A stretch of 64,000 nucleotides of DNA from the NCBI GenBank assembly GCA_965228975.1, contig OZ245851.1:1550001-1614000 (forward strand). The letters are read 5' to 3'. The translations under genes were made by a program, and so were the position numbers. Below are positions 42,663 to 51,195 of the stretch, one piece after another. The stretch comes from JAJFJD01 sp965228975 (GTDB taxonomy: Bacteria; Pseudomonadota; Alphaproteobacteria; UBA8366). Under the pieces are notes generated by a model. It was not told the origin of the DNA. It searched no databases and saw nothing but the letters and a program-made list of their open reading frames with translations. Within the stretch, counting starts at the first letter, position 1. Every line of letters begins with the position of its first letter.

Positions 42663-43901
42663 TTAGGGGATATGCACGACGCCGTCGTTGGCCATCGCGT
42701 CGACGTCGGTCGCGTCATATCCCAACGTTGATTCCAATATCTCCCGCGTATGCTGGCCAAGATTGGGCGGCGGGTCGGCGGGCAGTTCCGGCGCGGCGGA
42801 GAGCAACGGCGGCGTCCGGGCGAACCGGTATTCCCCGACGTCGGGATCGGAGACCGGCATGAGCACGCGCCGCGCCGCCACATGCGGGTCGTTGAACACA
42901 TCGTCGGCGGCATAGACGGGGCCGCACGGAATGCCCGCCTCGTTGAATTTAGCGACCGCCTCGTCGCGCGTCATCGAGCCGAGCCAATCGTTCAAAATCG
43001 GTGCCAGATAGTCGGTGTTGGCCGCGCGGGCAGGGCCGTTGTTGGAGCGCTCGTCATCCGCCAGCTCCGGCCGTTCCATGATTTCGCATATGCGGTTCCA
43101 GATGATTTCGTCCGGCACGTTGATGGCGATGTAGCCGTCCTTCGTCGCGAAGGCGCCGCGCGGCCAGTAGTTCTTGGACTGGCCGCGTTGCGGCACTTGC
43201 CCGCTGACGGAGTAGAGCGCGATCATCGCTTCGTTGAGCGCCAGCATGTTGTCGAACATCGCCGAATCGACGAGTTGGCCTTCGCCCGTGCGTTCGCGCA
43301 TGAACAGCGCCTGCATGATCCCGTACGCCGTACACATGCCGGAATAGACATCGGCCATGCCGTAGATCGTGCCACTGGGCGGTTTGTCCTCGAACCCGAC
43401 CAAATTCATCACCCCGCTCATCGCTTCGGCGACGATATCGAAAGCCGGCCGATCGCTATAGGGGCCGGTATAGCCGTCCATGCGACCGAAGCCGGAGATG
43501 ATCGCCCAGACGAGTCGCGGGTGGGCGGCGCGCATTTCGCGATGGCCTAGCCCCTGCTTGCTCATCGATCCGGGACGTAGGTTCTCGACCACCACGTCCG
43601 CGGTCGCGGCGAGCTTGCGAAAGACCTCCTGGCCGCGCGGGTCGCGCAGGTTGAGGCCGAGGCTCTTTTTGTTGCGGTTATAGGCCATGAATCCCGCGGC
43701 CTTCTTCGTGCCTCCCTTTTCGGCAAAGGGCGCGATCGACCGTCTAGGATCGCCGACCCCCGGCCGCTCGATCTTGATGACCTCGGCGCCGGCGTCGGCC
43801 AGCAGCATGGTGCAATAGGGCCCGGCCATGTATTGCTCTAGCCCCACCACGCGGATGCCGGTGAGCGGGCGTTCGATGGTTGTGGAAGCGGACGGCGACA
43901 T
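42663..43901 (-). CDS. CaiB/BaiF family CoA-transferase
   Basis: A 412-aa class-III CoA-transferase that moves CoA between carboxylic acids. It opens with LTGIRVVGLEQYMAGPYCTMLLADAGAEVIKIERP, of which the AGP and AGAEVIKIE parts are diagnostic. The catalytic aspartate is in GQLVDSAMFDNML. NRNKKSLGLNLRDPRG and NEAGIPCGPVYAADDVF complete the pattern. The ATG at 43901 follows GGGAG. It is divergent from lpxD, about 120 bases away. The acyl substrate is unknown. Confidence 0.92.
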   Translation of the reverse strand: MSPSASTTIERPLTGIRVVGLEQYMAGPYCTMLLADAGAEVIKIERPGVGDPRRSIAPFAEKGGTKKAAGFMAYNRNKKSLGLNLRDPRGQEVFRKLAATADVVVENLRPGSMSKQGLGHREMRAAHPRLVWAIISGFGRMDGYTGPYSDRPAFDIVAEAMSGVMNLVGFEDKPPSGTIYGMADVYSGMCTAYGIMQALFMRERTGEGQLVDSAMFDNMLALNEAMIALYSVSGQVPQRGQSKNYWPRGAFATKDGYIAINVPDEIIWNRICEIMERPELADDERSNNGPARAANTDYLAPILNDWLGSMTRDEAVAKFNEAGIPCGPVYAADDVFNDPHVAARRVLMPVSDPDVGEYRFARTPPLLSAAPELPADPPPNLGQHTREILESTLGYDATDVDAMANDGVVHIP

Positions 43902-44022
43902 TGGGAGTCTCCCTAAGGCTGTCGATCGGTAAACCAGCCCCTTGTTTGCCCGCGACGGACGGTGTAGGCAAGCCCGCAAGTGGGCTGGCGACGCGCCGGC
44001 AACAGCGAGACGGAACCTGCGG

Positions 44023-45120
44023 ATGAAGCTTAGTGACATCGCGACGGCCTTGGGCGGCACGTTGGTCGGCGACGGATCGGTCGATGTAACGCGCGCCGTG
44101 CATCCGGGCGAGGTGACGTCGGAACATGACCTCGCTATCGCCATGGACAAGAAGCTGGTGAAGGCGCTCGATGGGTCCGCGGCGAAAGCGGCCATTGTCG
44201 AGGACGGGGCCGCCGTCCCCGAGGGTCAACTCGCGGGCTACGTCCAAGTGAAGCGGCCGCGTTACGCCATGGCCGGCATTACCGATCTCTTCGAACTGCC
44301 GGTCCACGCGCCGGACGGCATTCATGCCAGCGCCGTGGTCGAGCCGGATGCGGCGATCGGCGACGATGTGCGTATCGGCCCCTTTACCTATGTCGCCAAC
44401 GGTGCCGTTGTCGGCGACGGCACTGTCTTGATGTCGAACGTGACGGTCGGGGCGGATGCCAAGATCGGCGCACAGGGGCTCGTGCATGCCGGGGCCCGGA
44501 TCGGCGAGCGCGTCGACATCGGCGAACGGGTCATCATCCATCACAACGCCAGTATCGGGGCCGACGGTTTCAGCTTCGTCACGCCCGAACTCGGCGCGAC
44601 CGAAGAGGCGCGTGGCGGCGTCATCGACGAAGTGACAGCGAAGAACGAGATCCTGACGCGGATCAATTCGCTCGGCACCGTGGTGATCGGCGACAATGTG
44701 GAGATCGGCGCCTGCACCTCGATCGACCGCGGCACGGTAAGTTCGACTCGGATCGGCAACAGCACGAAAATCGACGATCTGGTGATGATCGGCCACAATG
44801 TGGTCGTCGGCGAAAACTGCATGATCTGCGGTCAGGTGGGCATCGCCGGCAGCGCCACCGTCGGGAATCGCGTCGTTCTGGCGGGGCAAGTCGGTGTTGC
44901 CGATCACATCAAGATTGGCGACGATGTCGTCGTGGGGGCAACATCGGCGGTGGGCATGAACCTGAAGTCGGGTATGATTGCCGTGGGGTCACCGGCAGTA
45001 GCGAAGAGCAAGGCGGCTGAGATATACATGTATACGCGGCGCCTCAAGAGCTTGTTCGATGAGGTGACGCGGCTGAAAGATCGGCTGAAAGCTGTTGAAT
45101 CGGGAAACAAAAAAGGCTAA
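44023..45120 (+). CDS. lpxD: UDP-3-O-(3-hydroxyacyl)glucosamine N-acyltransferase (LpxD-like)
   Basis: A 365-aa acyltransferase. The N-terminal substrate domain (MKLSDIATALGGTLVGDG) is followed by a left-handed beta-helix of hexapeptide repeats, with NASIGADGFSFV, the catalytic-type histidine in DLVMIGHNVVVGENCMI and AVGMNLKSG near the end. A basic C-terminal helix (YMYTRRLKSLFDEVTRLKD) would bind ACP or UDP-GlcNAc. It acts in lipid A synthesis. It is not in the usual bamA-lpxD-fabZ-lpxA-lpxB order but with an ACP and a ketoacyl synthase, so it may be a second, specialised N-acyltransferase. Confidence 0.88.
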   Translation: MKLSDIATALGGTLVGDGSVDVTRAVHPGEVTSEHDLAIAMDKKLVKALDGSAAKAAIVEDGAAVPEGQLAGYVQVKRPRYAMAGITDLFELPVHAPDGIHASAVVEPDAAIGDDVRIGPFTYVANGAVVGDGTVLMSNVTVGADAKIGAQGLVHAGARIGERVDIGERVIIHHNASIGADGFSFVTPELGATEEARGGVIDEVTAKNEILTRINSLGTVVIGDNVEIGACTSIDRGTVSSTRIGNSTKIDDLVMIGHNVVVGENCMICGQVGIAGSATVGNRVVLAGQVGVADHIKIGDDVVVGATSAVGMNLKSGMIAVGSPAVAKSKAAEIYMYTRRLKSLFDEVTRLKDRLKAVESGNKKG

Positions 45121-45174
45121 TCACGCGATCCATCGATAAGAAACGATCCGATCGTTGCCGGAATGGAGAGTCAC

Positions 45175-45435
45175 ATGTCGAGTGTCGAAAGCGATATCTA
45201 CGATATCATTGCCGAGAAATCGGCCGTCGATCGCTCCAAACTGCAGTCCGACGCCAAGCTCGAAGACCTTGAGATCGAATCGCTTGACGTCGTCGAGATC
45301 ATCTTCGCGGTGGAAGAGAAATTCGATATCCACGTTCCGTATAACGCCAACGATCAGGAACTCGAATTCGAGACGATCGGCGATGTCGTAAACGCCGTGC
45401 AGAAGCTGATCGACGAAGAAGGCGCCTCCGACTGA
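45175..45435 (+). CDS. acyl carrier protein, specialised
   Basis: An 86-aa acidic carrier protein with phosphopantetheine serine 36 in EIESLDVVE. The usual residue before the serine is Asp (DSL); here it is Glu, a feature that sets it apart from housekeeping AcpP. GGAGAG is just upstream of ATG 45175; the earlier in-frame ATG at 45163 overlaps that site. It lies between lpxD and a ketoacyl synthase gene in one transcript. A carrier dedicated to an unusual acyl chain, like AcpXL of rhizobia, is a reasonable inference. Confidence 0.88.
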   Translation: MSSVESDIYDIIAEKSAVDRSKLQSDAKLEDLEIESLDVVEIIFAVEEKFDIHVPYNANDQELEFETIGDVVNAVQKLIDEEGASD

Positions 45436-45479
45436 ATGCAAAAGCGTTCGGCTCCATCCAAACCGAAAAGACACATCGC

Positions 45480-46697
45480 ATGAACAGGGTTGTTATCACC
45501 GGCGTTGGCGTGTTCAGCGCGGCCGGTCAGTCAGTTCCCGAATTCTGGGAAACGGTCCGTGATGGGAAGTCGGTGATCGGGCCGCTCACGATCATTCCCA
45601 CTGAGAACCTGCACATCAAGATCGGCGCGGAAATCAAAGGATTCGATCCGAAGGAACATTTTGCGTCCAAGCAACTCGGTTTGCTGGACCGGTTCGCGCA
45701 GCTCGCCCTCATGGCGTCGCGTCAGGCGGTCGAGGATTGCGGCATTGATTTCAAGAGCGACGAGGGGTTGCGGACCGCGTGTCTTATCGGGTCCGGTGTC
45801 GGCGGGCAGCAAACACTGGACGAGAGCTACTACAGAATCTACGCACAAGGCCGCAAGGGCGTGCATCCGTTCACCATTCCCCGGCTAATGTTGAATGCGG
45901 CCTGTAGCCATGTCGCGATGGAACATGGCGTGCGCGGACCGGCATTCGCCGTGGCGAGCGCGTGTTCGTCGGCGACCCATGCGATCGGGCAGGCCTTTCA
46001 TATGGTGCGGAGCGGGATGGTCGACACGGCCGTCACGGGCGGCACCGAAGCCTGCATCGCGCTCGGCACGATGAAAGGCTGGGAAGCCATCCGTGTCATG
46101 GCGCTGGACACCTGCCGGCCGTTTTCGTTGGGCCGGACCGGCATGGTTCTGGGCGAAGGGGCGGCGACCGTCATTCTCGAGTCCTTGGATCACGCGAAGG
46201 CGCGGGGTGCGAAGATTTATGCGGAAATCGCCGGGTTCGGCATGAGTTCCGACGCCATGGACATTACGCTTCCCGACGCCGGCGGCGCGGCGCGGGCGAT
46301 GGAAGGCGCGCTCACGGATGCCGAACTGAACCCGGACGATATCGACTACGTCAACGCCCATGGCACGGGCACGGCTGCGAACGATTCGACCGAAACGCGG
46401 GCGTTGCGCATGGCCCTCGGCGATGACGCCGCTGAAAACGCCGTCGTGTCCTCCAGCAAATCCGTCTTCGGTCATGCGTTGGGCGGTGCCGGGGCGCTGG
46501 AATTGGCGGTCACGACGCTGGCGATCCAGAATGGTGTGGTTCCCCCGACGGCGAATTTCACCGAGCCCGATCCCGAATGCGATCTGGACTATGTGCCGAA
46601 TGAGCCGCGCGAGCAGCAGATCAATGCGGCGCTCTCGAATTCCTTCGCCTTCGGTGGATTGAACGCGGTGCTGGCGGTAAAACGCTTCGACGGCTGA
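45480..46697 (+). CDS. beta-ketoacyl-ACP synthase (FabF-like)
   Basis: A 405-aa condensing enzyme of the KAS I/II class. The nucleophile Cys162 is in AVASACSSATHAIGQA, and the two histidines are in VNAHGTGTAANDSTET and SVFGHALGGAGALE. Length and motifs are complete, so it should be an active elongating synthase. It starts 44 bases after the ACP gene and forms a trio with LpxD and that ACP, suggesting elongation of the acyl chain destined for a lipid such as lipid A. Confidence 0.93.
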   Translation: MNRVVITGVGVFSAAGQSVPEFWETVRDGKSVIGPLTIIPTENLHIKIGAEIKGFDPKEHFASKQLGLLDRFAQLALMASRQAVEDCGIDFKSDEGLRTACLIGSGVGGQQTLDESYYRIYAQGRKGVHPFTIPRLMLNAACSHVAMEHGVRGPAFAVASACSSATHAIGQAFHMVRSGMVDTAVTGGTEACIALGTMKGWEAIRVMALDTCRPFSLGRTGMVLGEGAATVILESLDHAKARGAKIYAEIAGFGMSSDAMDITLPDAGGAARAMEGALTDAELNPDDIDYVNAHGTGTAANDSTETRALRMALGDDAAENAVVSSSKSVFGHALGGAGALELAVTTLAIQNGVVPPTANFTEPDPECDLDYVPNEPREQQINAALSNSFAFGGLNAVLAVKRFDG

Positions 46698-46749
46698 CGT
46701 CCGGTAAGGGCCCGTTTACCCCGCCGGAAACCCTGCCGAGCCGCATTTC

Positions 46750-46764
46750 TTAAATTTTTGCTAA
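46750..46764. promoter_or_regulatory. CtrA-like box
   Basis: TTAA-N7-CTAACC, one base from the alphaproteobacterial CtrA full site TTAA-N7-TTAA, lies about 80 bases before the secreted-protein gene at 46844. Two similar boxes occur at 57881 and 62559. A chance match in an A/T-rich intergenic stretch is possible. Confidence 0.35.
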
Positions 46765-46843
46765 CCCTCTCGGACCTACGATATGGACCGTGCGCACGGT
46801 CGTCCGTGGCCAGAAGAGACATTCGAGGGGTTTAAGCAAGCTG

Positions 46844-47701
46844 ATGAATAACCTGCAGAAATCACTCTATGCTATTGTTGCGGCGGGTTTTGTCTCGGGC
46901 GGGACGCTGCTGTCTGCGGCGGCGGCCAAGTCAAATGATCCCGCGACATGGGTTTGCGCCGGCGCCTTCATGAAGAAATACGACCGGTATGAGGCGTCAA
47001 TCACGATCCGTAAATACGGCGAGCGGTTCTTGAGTGTGCCGAGTGGCGCGGTCCGCCGGGCTGTCTTCGTCTTTCCGACGGCGCATCGGGTGATGCGGAA
47101 ACATCTGCGGTCCGTCAACAAGGCGCGCTTCGGCGAAAAGGCGTTCCACGAATTCACCGAGCTCGACGTAACGGCGCCGCTGGAAGGGGCCGCCCCGGCG
47201 ACGTCCGATAAGTCGACCGGGGGCAAGACCGCGCGAGGCTCGGCCAATGTTCAAGCCGATCTCAAGGAGGCCGGGATTCAATTCACGCCGGTGCCCGCGA
47301 CCCATATTCGGACGAACGAGTACAACAAGGTTCCATCCAAGGACGGCGAATCCGTGCTCGATATACTGGCGATAGACGGCAGCGGGATCGTCGGCGGTGA
47401 CAGCACCCTGATCGTGATGTCGCGGCACGACAGCGCAAAATCCTGGGGGCTCGGCGAGTCGAGCAACCCGTTCGCCTTCGGGCGTCATAGGTCGGGAGCG
47501 TCCTTCGTGACCAGCACCGAGTTCAAGCTCATGCAGCGCCTGTCCAAGCTCTATAGCGTGCCGTTCGGCGTGTTTCCGTTGCAGGCGAAAGGCCCGCTGT
47601 CCGAAAGCACCGATACCTGGCGGGCGGCGAAGGAATGGTTGACGAGCTATCGGGACGCGCCGGACACCGCGGTCGGCGCGAAAGCGCCCGGGCGTTGTTA
47701 A
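46844..47701 (+). CDS. secreted protein of unknown function
   Basis: A 285-aa protein with a signal peptide (SLYAIVAAGFVSGGTLLSAA, cut after AAAA near residue 28). The mature part is basic and has no domain I recognise; it contains FLSVPSGAVRRAVFVFPTAH, a low-complexity Ala/Thr/Gly region (about 105-130) and TLIVMSRHDSAKSWGLGESS. An in-frame start at 46790 would hide the signal peptide. Its TAA shares the palindrome TTAA (47698-47701) with the stop codon of the convergent queG gene. Confidence 0.7.
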   Translation: MNNLQKSLYAIVAAGFVSGGTLLSAAAAKSNDPATWVCAGAFMKKYDRYEASITIRKYGERFLSVPSGAVRRAVFVFPTAHRVMRKHLRSVNKARFGEKAFHEFTELDVTAPLEGAAPATSDKSTGGKTARGSANVQADLKEAGIQFTPVPATHIRTNEYNKVPSKDGESVLDILAIDGSGIVGGDSTLIVMSRHDSAKSWGLGESSNPFAFGRHRSGASFVTSTEFKLMQRLSKLYSVPFGVFPLQAKGPLSESTDTWRAAKEWLTSYRDAPDTAVGAKAPGRC

Positions 47702-48852
47702 CGTCCGGCCTCGGCCGTTAGGCGCGGCATCGAGCGTTGGACGGAAACCCATTCCCGGACGACACCGGGATCGTCCTCTTGAGGGGAATACCGGTCATGC
47801 GCCGTTTCCACACGCGCCGGGTCGGCTAGTTGGCCGAGGGCCCAAACCGCCATGGCGCGCACCACGGGCGCGGGGTCGGACAATAGTCCTTCGACCGTCG
47901 GAATCAACGAGGCATCGCCGGAATTTCCGATAGCGATCAGGACATTCCGGACAAACCGGTCGCGGCCGGTCCGCTTGATCGGCGACCCCGCGAATACTGT
48001 CCTGAACCCTTCGTCATCGAGCGCCGCCAAATCCGCAAGGCGCGGGGCGGTCAGTTCCACACGCGGCAGGAAAGCCGGCTCCCTGCTCGGCTGGGCGAAC
48101 TTGTTCCAGGGACAGACCGCCAGGCAGTCGTCGCAGCCGTAGATGCGGTTTCCCATGGGGCGGCGGAATTCTTCGGCGATATGCCCCTTATGCTCGATCG
48201 TGAGATAGGAAATGCAACGCCGTGCGTCCAGCTTGTAGGGGGCGGGGAAAGCGTCGGTCGGGCATACCGTTTGGCACCGGTCGCACGAGCCGCAGCGGTC
48301 CTGTTCGGGCGCGTCCGGCGACAACTCGGCGGCCGTATAAATCTCGCCGAGGAACAGCCATGACCCGAACTCCCGCGATACGAGGTTGGTGTGCTTGCCT
48401 TGCCATCCCAGGCCGGCCTGCTGGCCAAGGAACTTCTCCATCACCGGGGCGGTGTCGACGAACAGCTTGACCTCGGCGTCCAACGTCTCGTGCATCCAGC
48501 GGGCGAGCACGCGGAGCCGTTTTTTCATGACGTCGTGATAGTCGCGGTTCCGGGCATAAACCGAGATGGTGCCTCGGCCATGCGGTTGCTGGCGATGCAT
48601 GGCCTGTAACGGGTCCTCGTGGGGCGCGTAGCTCGCGCCCACCACGACGACGCTGCGCGCGTCGGGCCATAGGGTGCGTGGCGATGCCCGGTGGTCTTCA
48701 TTGGCGGCCAGCCATCCCATATCGCCGTGGTAACCGTTCGCGATGAATTCGGAAAGCCAGCCTCGGGCATTGGCGTCGGTCTCCGCCTTCGCGAAACCGA
48801 CCGTATCGAAGCCGAGCGCGAGGGCCTTGTCACGGATCGCGCCGGTTGCCAT
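47698..48852 (-). CDS. queG: epoxyqueuosine reductase
   Basis: A 384-aa cobalamin-dependent Fe-S enzyme that carries out the last step of tRNA queuosine synthesis, epoxyqueuosine to queuosine. Residues near VVVVGASYAP and the DTAPVMEKFLGQQAGLGWQG block form the catalytic/cobalamin region. The ferredoxin-like domain has CGSCDRCQTVCPTDA and CDDCLAVCPWNKFA for two [4Fe-4S] clusters. HEAT-like repeats (GLLSDPAPVVRAMAVWALGQ) close the protein. A longer upstream frame overlaps queF and is not used. queF lies eight bases upstream. Confidence 0.96.
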   Translation of the reverse strand: MATGAIRDKALALGFDTVGFAKAETDANARGWLSEFIANGYHGDMGWLAANEDHRASPRTLWPDARSVVVVGASYAPHEDPLQAMHRQQPHGRGTISVYARNRDYHDVMKKRLRVLARWMHETLDAEVKLFVDTAPVMEKFLGQQAGLGWQGKHTNLVSREFGSWLFLGEIYTAAELSPDAPEQDRCGSCDRCQTVCPTDAFPAPYKLDARRCISYLTIEHKGHIAEEFRRPMGNRIYGCDDCLAVCPWNKFAQPSREPAFLPRVELTAPRLADLAALDDEGFRTVFAGSPIKRTGRDRFVRNVLIAIGNSGDASLIPTVEGLLSDPAPVVRAMAVWALGQLADPARVETAHDRYSPQEDDPGVVREWVSVQRSMPRLTAEAGR

Positions 48853-48860
48853 GGCGCCGT

Positions 48861-49325
48861 TCAGCCTCGCCCGCGATAGGGTTGCACGCCGGGGTCGGGC
48901 AGCCACAAGCCGTCGGGGCATTCGCCGCTTTGGTAGAAAACGTCGATCGGTATGCCGCCGCGCGGATACCAGTATCCGCCGATACGCAGCCATTGGGGCG
49001 CAATGGCGCCCTCGATCCGCTTGGCGATGGTGACCGTGCATTCCTCGTGGAAGCCGCCGTGATTTCGGAAGGAGGCCAGGAATAGCTTGAGCGACTTGCT
49101 CTCGAGCAGGCTTTCGCCCGGCACATAGTCGATGACGAGATGGGCGAAGTCGGGCTGACCCGTAACCGGACACAGCGAGGTGAACTCGGGGCAGGTGAAG
49201 CGCACGAGATAGGCCGTATCGGCATGCGGGTTGGAGACGGCTTCCAGAACGGCCTTATCCGGCGATTCCGGTATCGCCGAATCGCCGCCCAACTGACCAA
49301 GGTTCCGGTATCGGGTTTCATCCAT
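48861..49325 (-). CDS. queF: NADPH-dependent 7-cyano-7-deazaguanine reductase
   Basis: A 154-aa unimodular QueF that reduces preQ0 to preQ1. The thioimide-forming Cys52 is in FTSLCPVTGQPDFAHLVIDY, and the NADPH motif ESKSLKLFLASFRNHGGFHE follows. Length and motifs match the short bacterial type. It lies between queA and queG in one operon. Confidence 0.97.
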   Translation of the reverse strand: MDETRYRNLGQLGGDSAIPESPDKAVLEAVSNPHADTAYLVRFTCPEFTSLCPVTGQPDFAHLVIDYVPGESLLESKSLKLFLASFRNHGGFHEECTVTIAKRIEGAIAPQWLRIGGYWYPRGGIPIDVFYQSGECPDGLWLPDPGVQPYRGRG

Positions 49326-49372
49326 GTTTCATGCGCCTTCCGGGAGCGATGATAGGCCAGAAAGACCCGTCC

Positions 49373-50419
49373 TTAAAGCGATTGCGGCTGGTCATCCCGG
49401 TGTAGGAGACACGCGTCACCGTAGGAGTAAAAGCGGTAGCGCTCCCGGACGGCATGAGCGTAGGCCGCCTTCATCCGGGCCTTGCCCGCGAAGGCGCAGG
49501 TCAGCATGAACAGGGTCGACCGCGGCAGATGGAAATTGGTCAGCAGCAGGTCGGTGATCCGGAACTTGAAGCCGGGAAGGATGAACAGTGACGTGTCACC
49601 CTCGAACGGGGGCAAATGGCCGTCCTCCCGCGCCGCGCTCTCGAGCAGCCGGAGAACCGTGGTGCCGACCGCGACCACCCGGCCGCCGGCCTGTCGGGCG
49701 GCATTGATGGTGTCGGCGGTCGCGGCATCGATCCGGCCCCATTCCGAGTGCATCGCGTGGTCGGAAACGTCGTCGGCGGTTACCGGCAGGAAGGTCCCGG
49801 CGCCCACATGCAGGGTGAGCGAGACCCGCGCGACGCCCGCGTCGTCCAGTGCCGCGAACAGCGATTCCGAGAAATGCAGTCCCGCGGTCGGCGCCGCAAC
49901 CGCGCCGTCATGGCGTGCATATATCGTTTGATACTGTTCCAGGTCGGCCGCGTCGGGGCCGCCTGGGCGCTTGATATAGGGCGGCAGCGGGATGGCGCCG
50001 TGTCGCGCGAGCGCCGCCATGAAGGCATCGCCGGATTTGCTCATCCGGACCGATATCTCCCCGCCCGTGCGTTTCTCCTCGACGTCGGCGTGGAAGTCAG
50101 GTCCGAAGTCGATGCGGTCGCCGGATTTCAACCGCCGCGCGGGTTTCGCGAAGGCCAACCATTGGTCGGCCGAGACCTGTTTATGCAGCGTAATCTCCAA
50201 CTTGGCCGCACCGCGCCGGCCGGTCAGGCGTGCCGGAATGACGCGGGTATCGTTGAACACCATGACGTCTCCCGGCCGAAGCAGGGATGGCAGGTCCGTG
50301 AAATGCCGGTCGCGCAGCGTGGTATCGATATCCAACAGCCGCGACGAGTCGCGCGGCGCCGCAGGGGTCTGCGCGATCAGCTCGGGTGGCAAGTCGAAGT
50401 CGAAATCGTCGGTGCGCAT
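49373..50419 (-). CDS. queA: S-adenosylmethionine:tRNA ribosyltransferase-isomerase
   Basis: A 348-aa enzyme that transfers and rearranges the ribosyl part of SAM onto preQ1 in tRNA, giving epoxyqueuosine. Signature stretches are FDFDLPPELIAQTPAAPRDSS at the N-terminus, MVFNDTRVIPARL, DGAVAAPTAGLHFSESLF and LLTNFHLPRSTLFMLTCAFAG. Start is ATG 50419. It is followed on the same strand by queF and queG, giving three of the queuosine steps in one cluster; tgt and the preQ0 genes are not in the window. Confidence 0.97.
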   Translation of the reverse strand: MRTDDFDFDLPPELIAQTPAAPRDSSRLLDIDTTLRDRHFTDLPSLLRPGDVMVFNDTRVIPARLTGRRGAAKLEITLHKQVSADQWLAFAKPARRLKSGDRIDFGPDFHADVEEKRTGGEISVRMSKSGDAFMAALARHGAIPLPPYIKRPGGPDAADLEQYQTIYARHDGAVAAPTAGLHFSESLFAALDDAGVARVSLTLHVGAGTFLPVTADDVSDHAMHSEWGRIDAATADTINAARQAGGRVVAVGTTVLRLLESAAREDGHLPPFEGDTSLFILPGFKFRITDLLLTNFHLPRSTLFMLTCAFAGKARMKAAYAHAVRERYRFYSYGDACLLHRDDQPQSL

Positions 50420-50467
50420 GGTTTCGGGGTGAGCTATCGGTATGCCGGCGACCGGCGGGCCATTCGG

Positions 50468-50992
50468 CTATTTCGGTTTGTCGGTCGACGAGCGCTGGTT
50501 GCTCCAATCCCACGGTTTGACGAACCGTCCGCGCCATAAGCCGCGTTTACCGGCCTTGGCTCTTCCTTCGATCGTGGTATAGCGGCCGCGCGCCTGAGGA
50601 GCGGCGAGTGCCCATCCCGTGTGGACCATGTTGGCCGATAGGTCGAACCCATCGGCCTTGCAATAAGCGAGGGGGCAACCGTTCCGATACTTCTTCGTCG
50701 GTCTGCACTGGACCGATGCCCCGGCCAATAGGTCCATCAAGGCCGTCGTCGCGATGCGGCCGCAGTTATACGACTTGCCGTTCGCCAGCGTGCATTGTTG
50801 CGCGGGTTCGGGCGCGTCGATATCGGCGAGGCAGTAATGCTTGCCGGCGAGTTCTATCCTATCGCCGGTTATCGCCTTCGCCGTCGTCTTCGAGTCGGCC
50901 GAAACAGGGTGATGCTGTACCACCAGAATGGCCGAACACAATGCGATGATCGGCCAGGGAGCGCGGTTTCTCGAAGCGTCGTAGCAATTCAT
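50468..50992 (-). CDS. SNase-fold protein lacking both catalytic arginines
   Basis: A 174-aa exported protein: signal sequence about residues 12-32, then a thermonuclease (SNase) domain. The core YCLADIDAPEPAQQC keeps the Asp/Glu pair (D59, E62), and ANMVHTGWALA, YTTIEGRAKAGKRGLWRG and FVKPWDW are family blocks. The arginine that precedes the Asp in active enzymes is Cys54, and the arginine of the usual GR-x-LA motif is Cys106 (NGCPLAYC). Loss of both predicts little or no nuclease activity. The mature protein has many cysteines, so a redox or structural role is possible. It lies 48 bases upstream of queA, same strand. Confidence 0.8.
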   Translation of the reverse strand: MNCYDASRNRAPWPIIALCSAILVVQHHPVSADSKTTAKAITGDRIELAGKHYCLADIDAPEPAQQCTLANGKSYNCGRIATTALMDLLAGASVQCRPTKKYRNGCPLAYCKADGFDLSANMVHTGWALAAPQARGRYTTIEGRAKAGKRGLWRGRFVKPWDWSNQRSSTDKPK

Positions 50993-51195
50993 TTTAAAAT
51001 TTAGCCGTGTTTTCGGATCGTTGCGGCTATTCGACCGCAACACCAATCCGATAATGATGAATCGTGCCGCGCTGTCCACCACAATTAATGGAAAATAAAG
51101 CGCATTTCCGTTACCAAAGGGGTCGAATGCTGTGCGATTACTTCGAAACCCCAATTTTTTGTTAACAAAGTCTACCCGGGATTTCCTACGGTTTT

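Noticed and set aside
48853..49173. extension of queG into queF
   Set aside because: The upstream codons overlap queF, and the conserved QueG N-terminus begins at the ATG ending at 48852.
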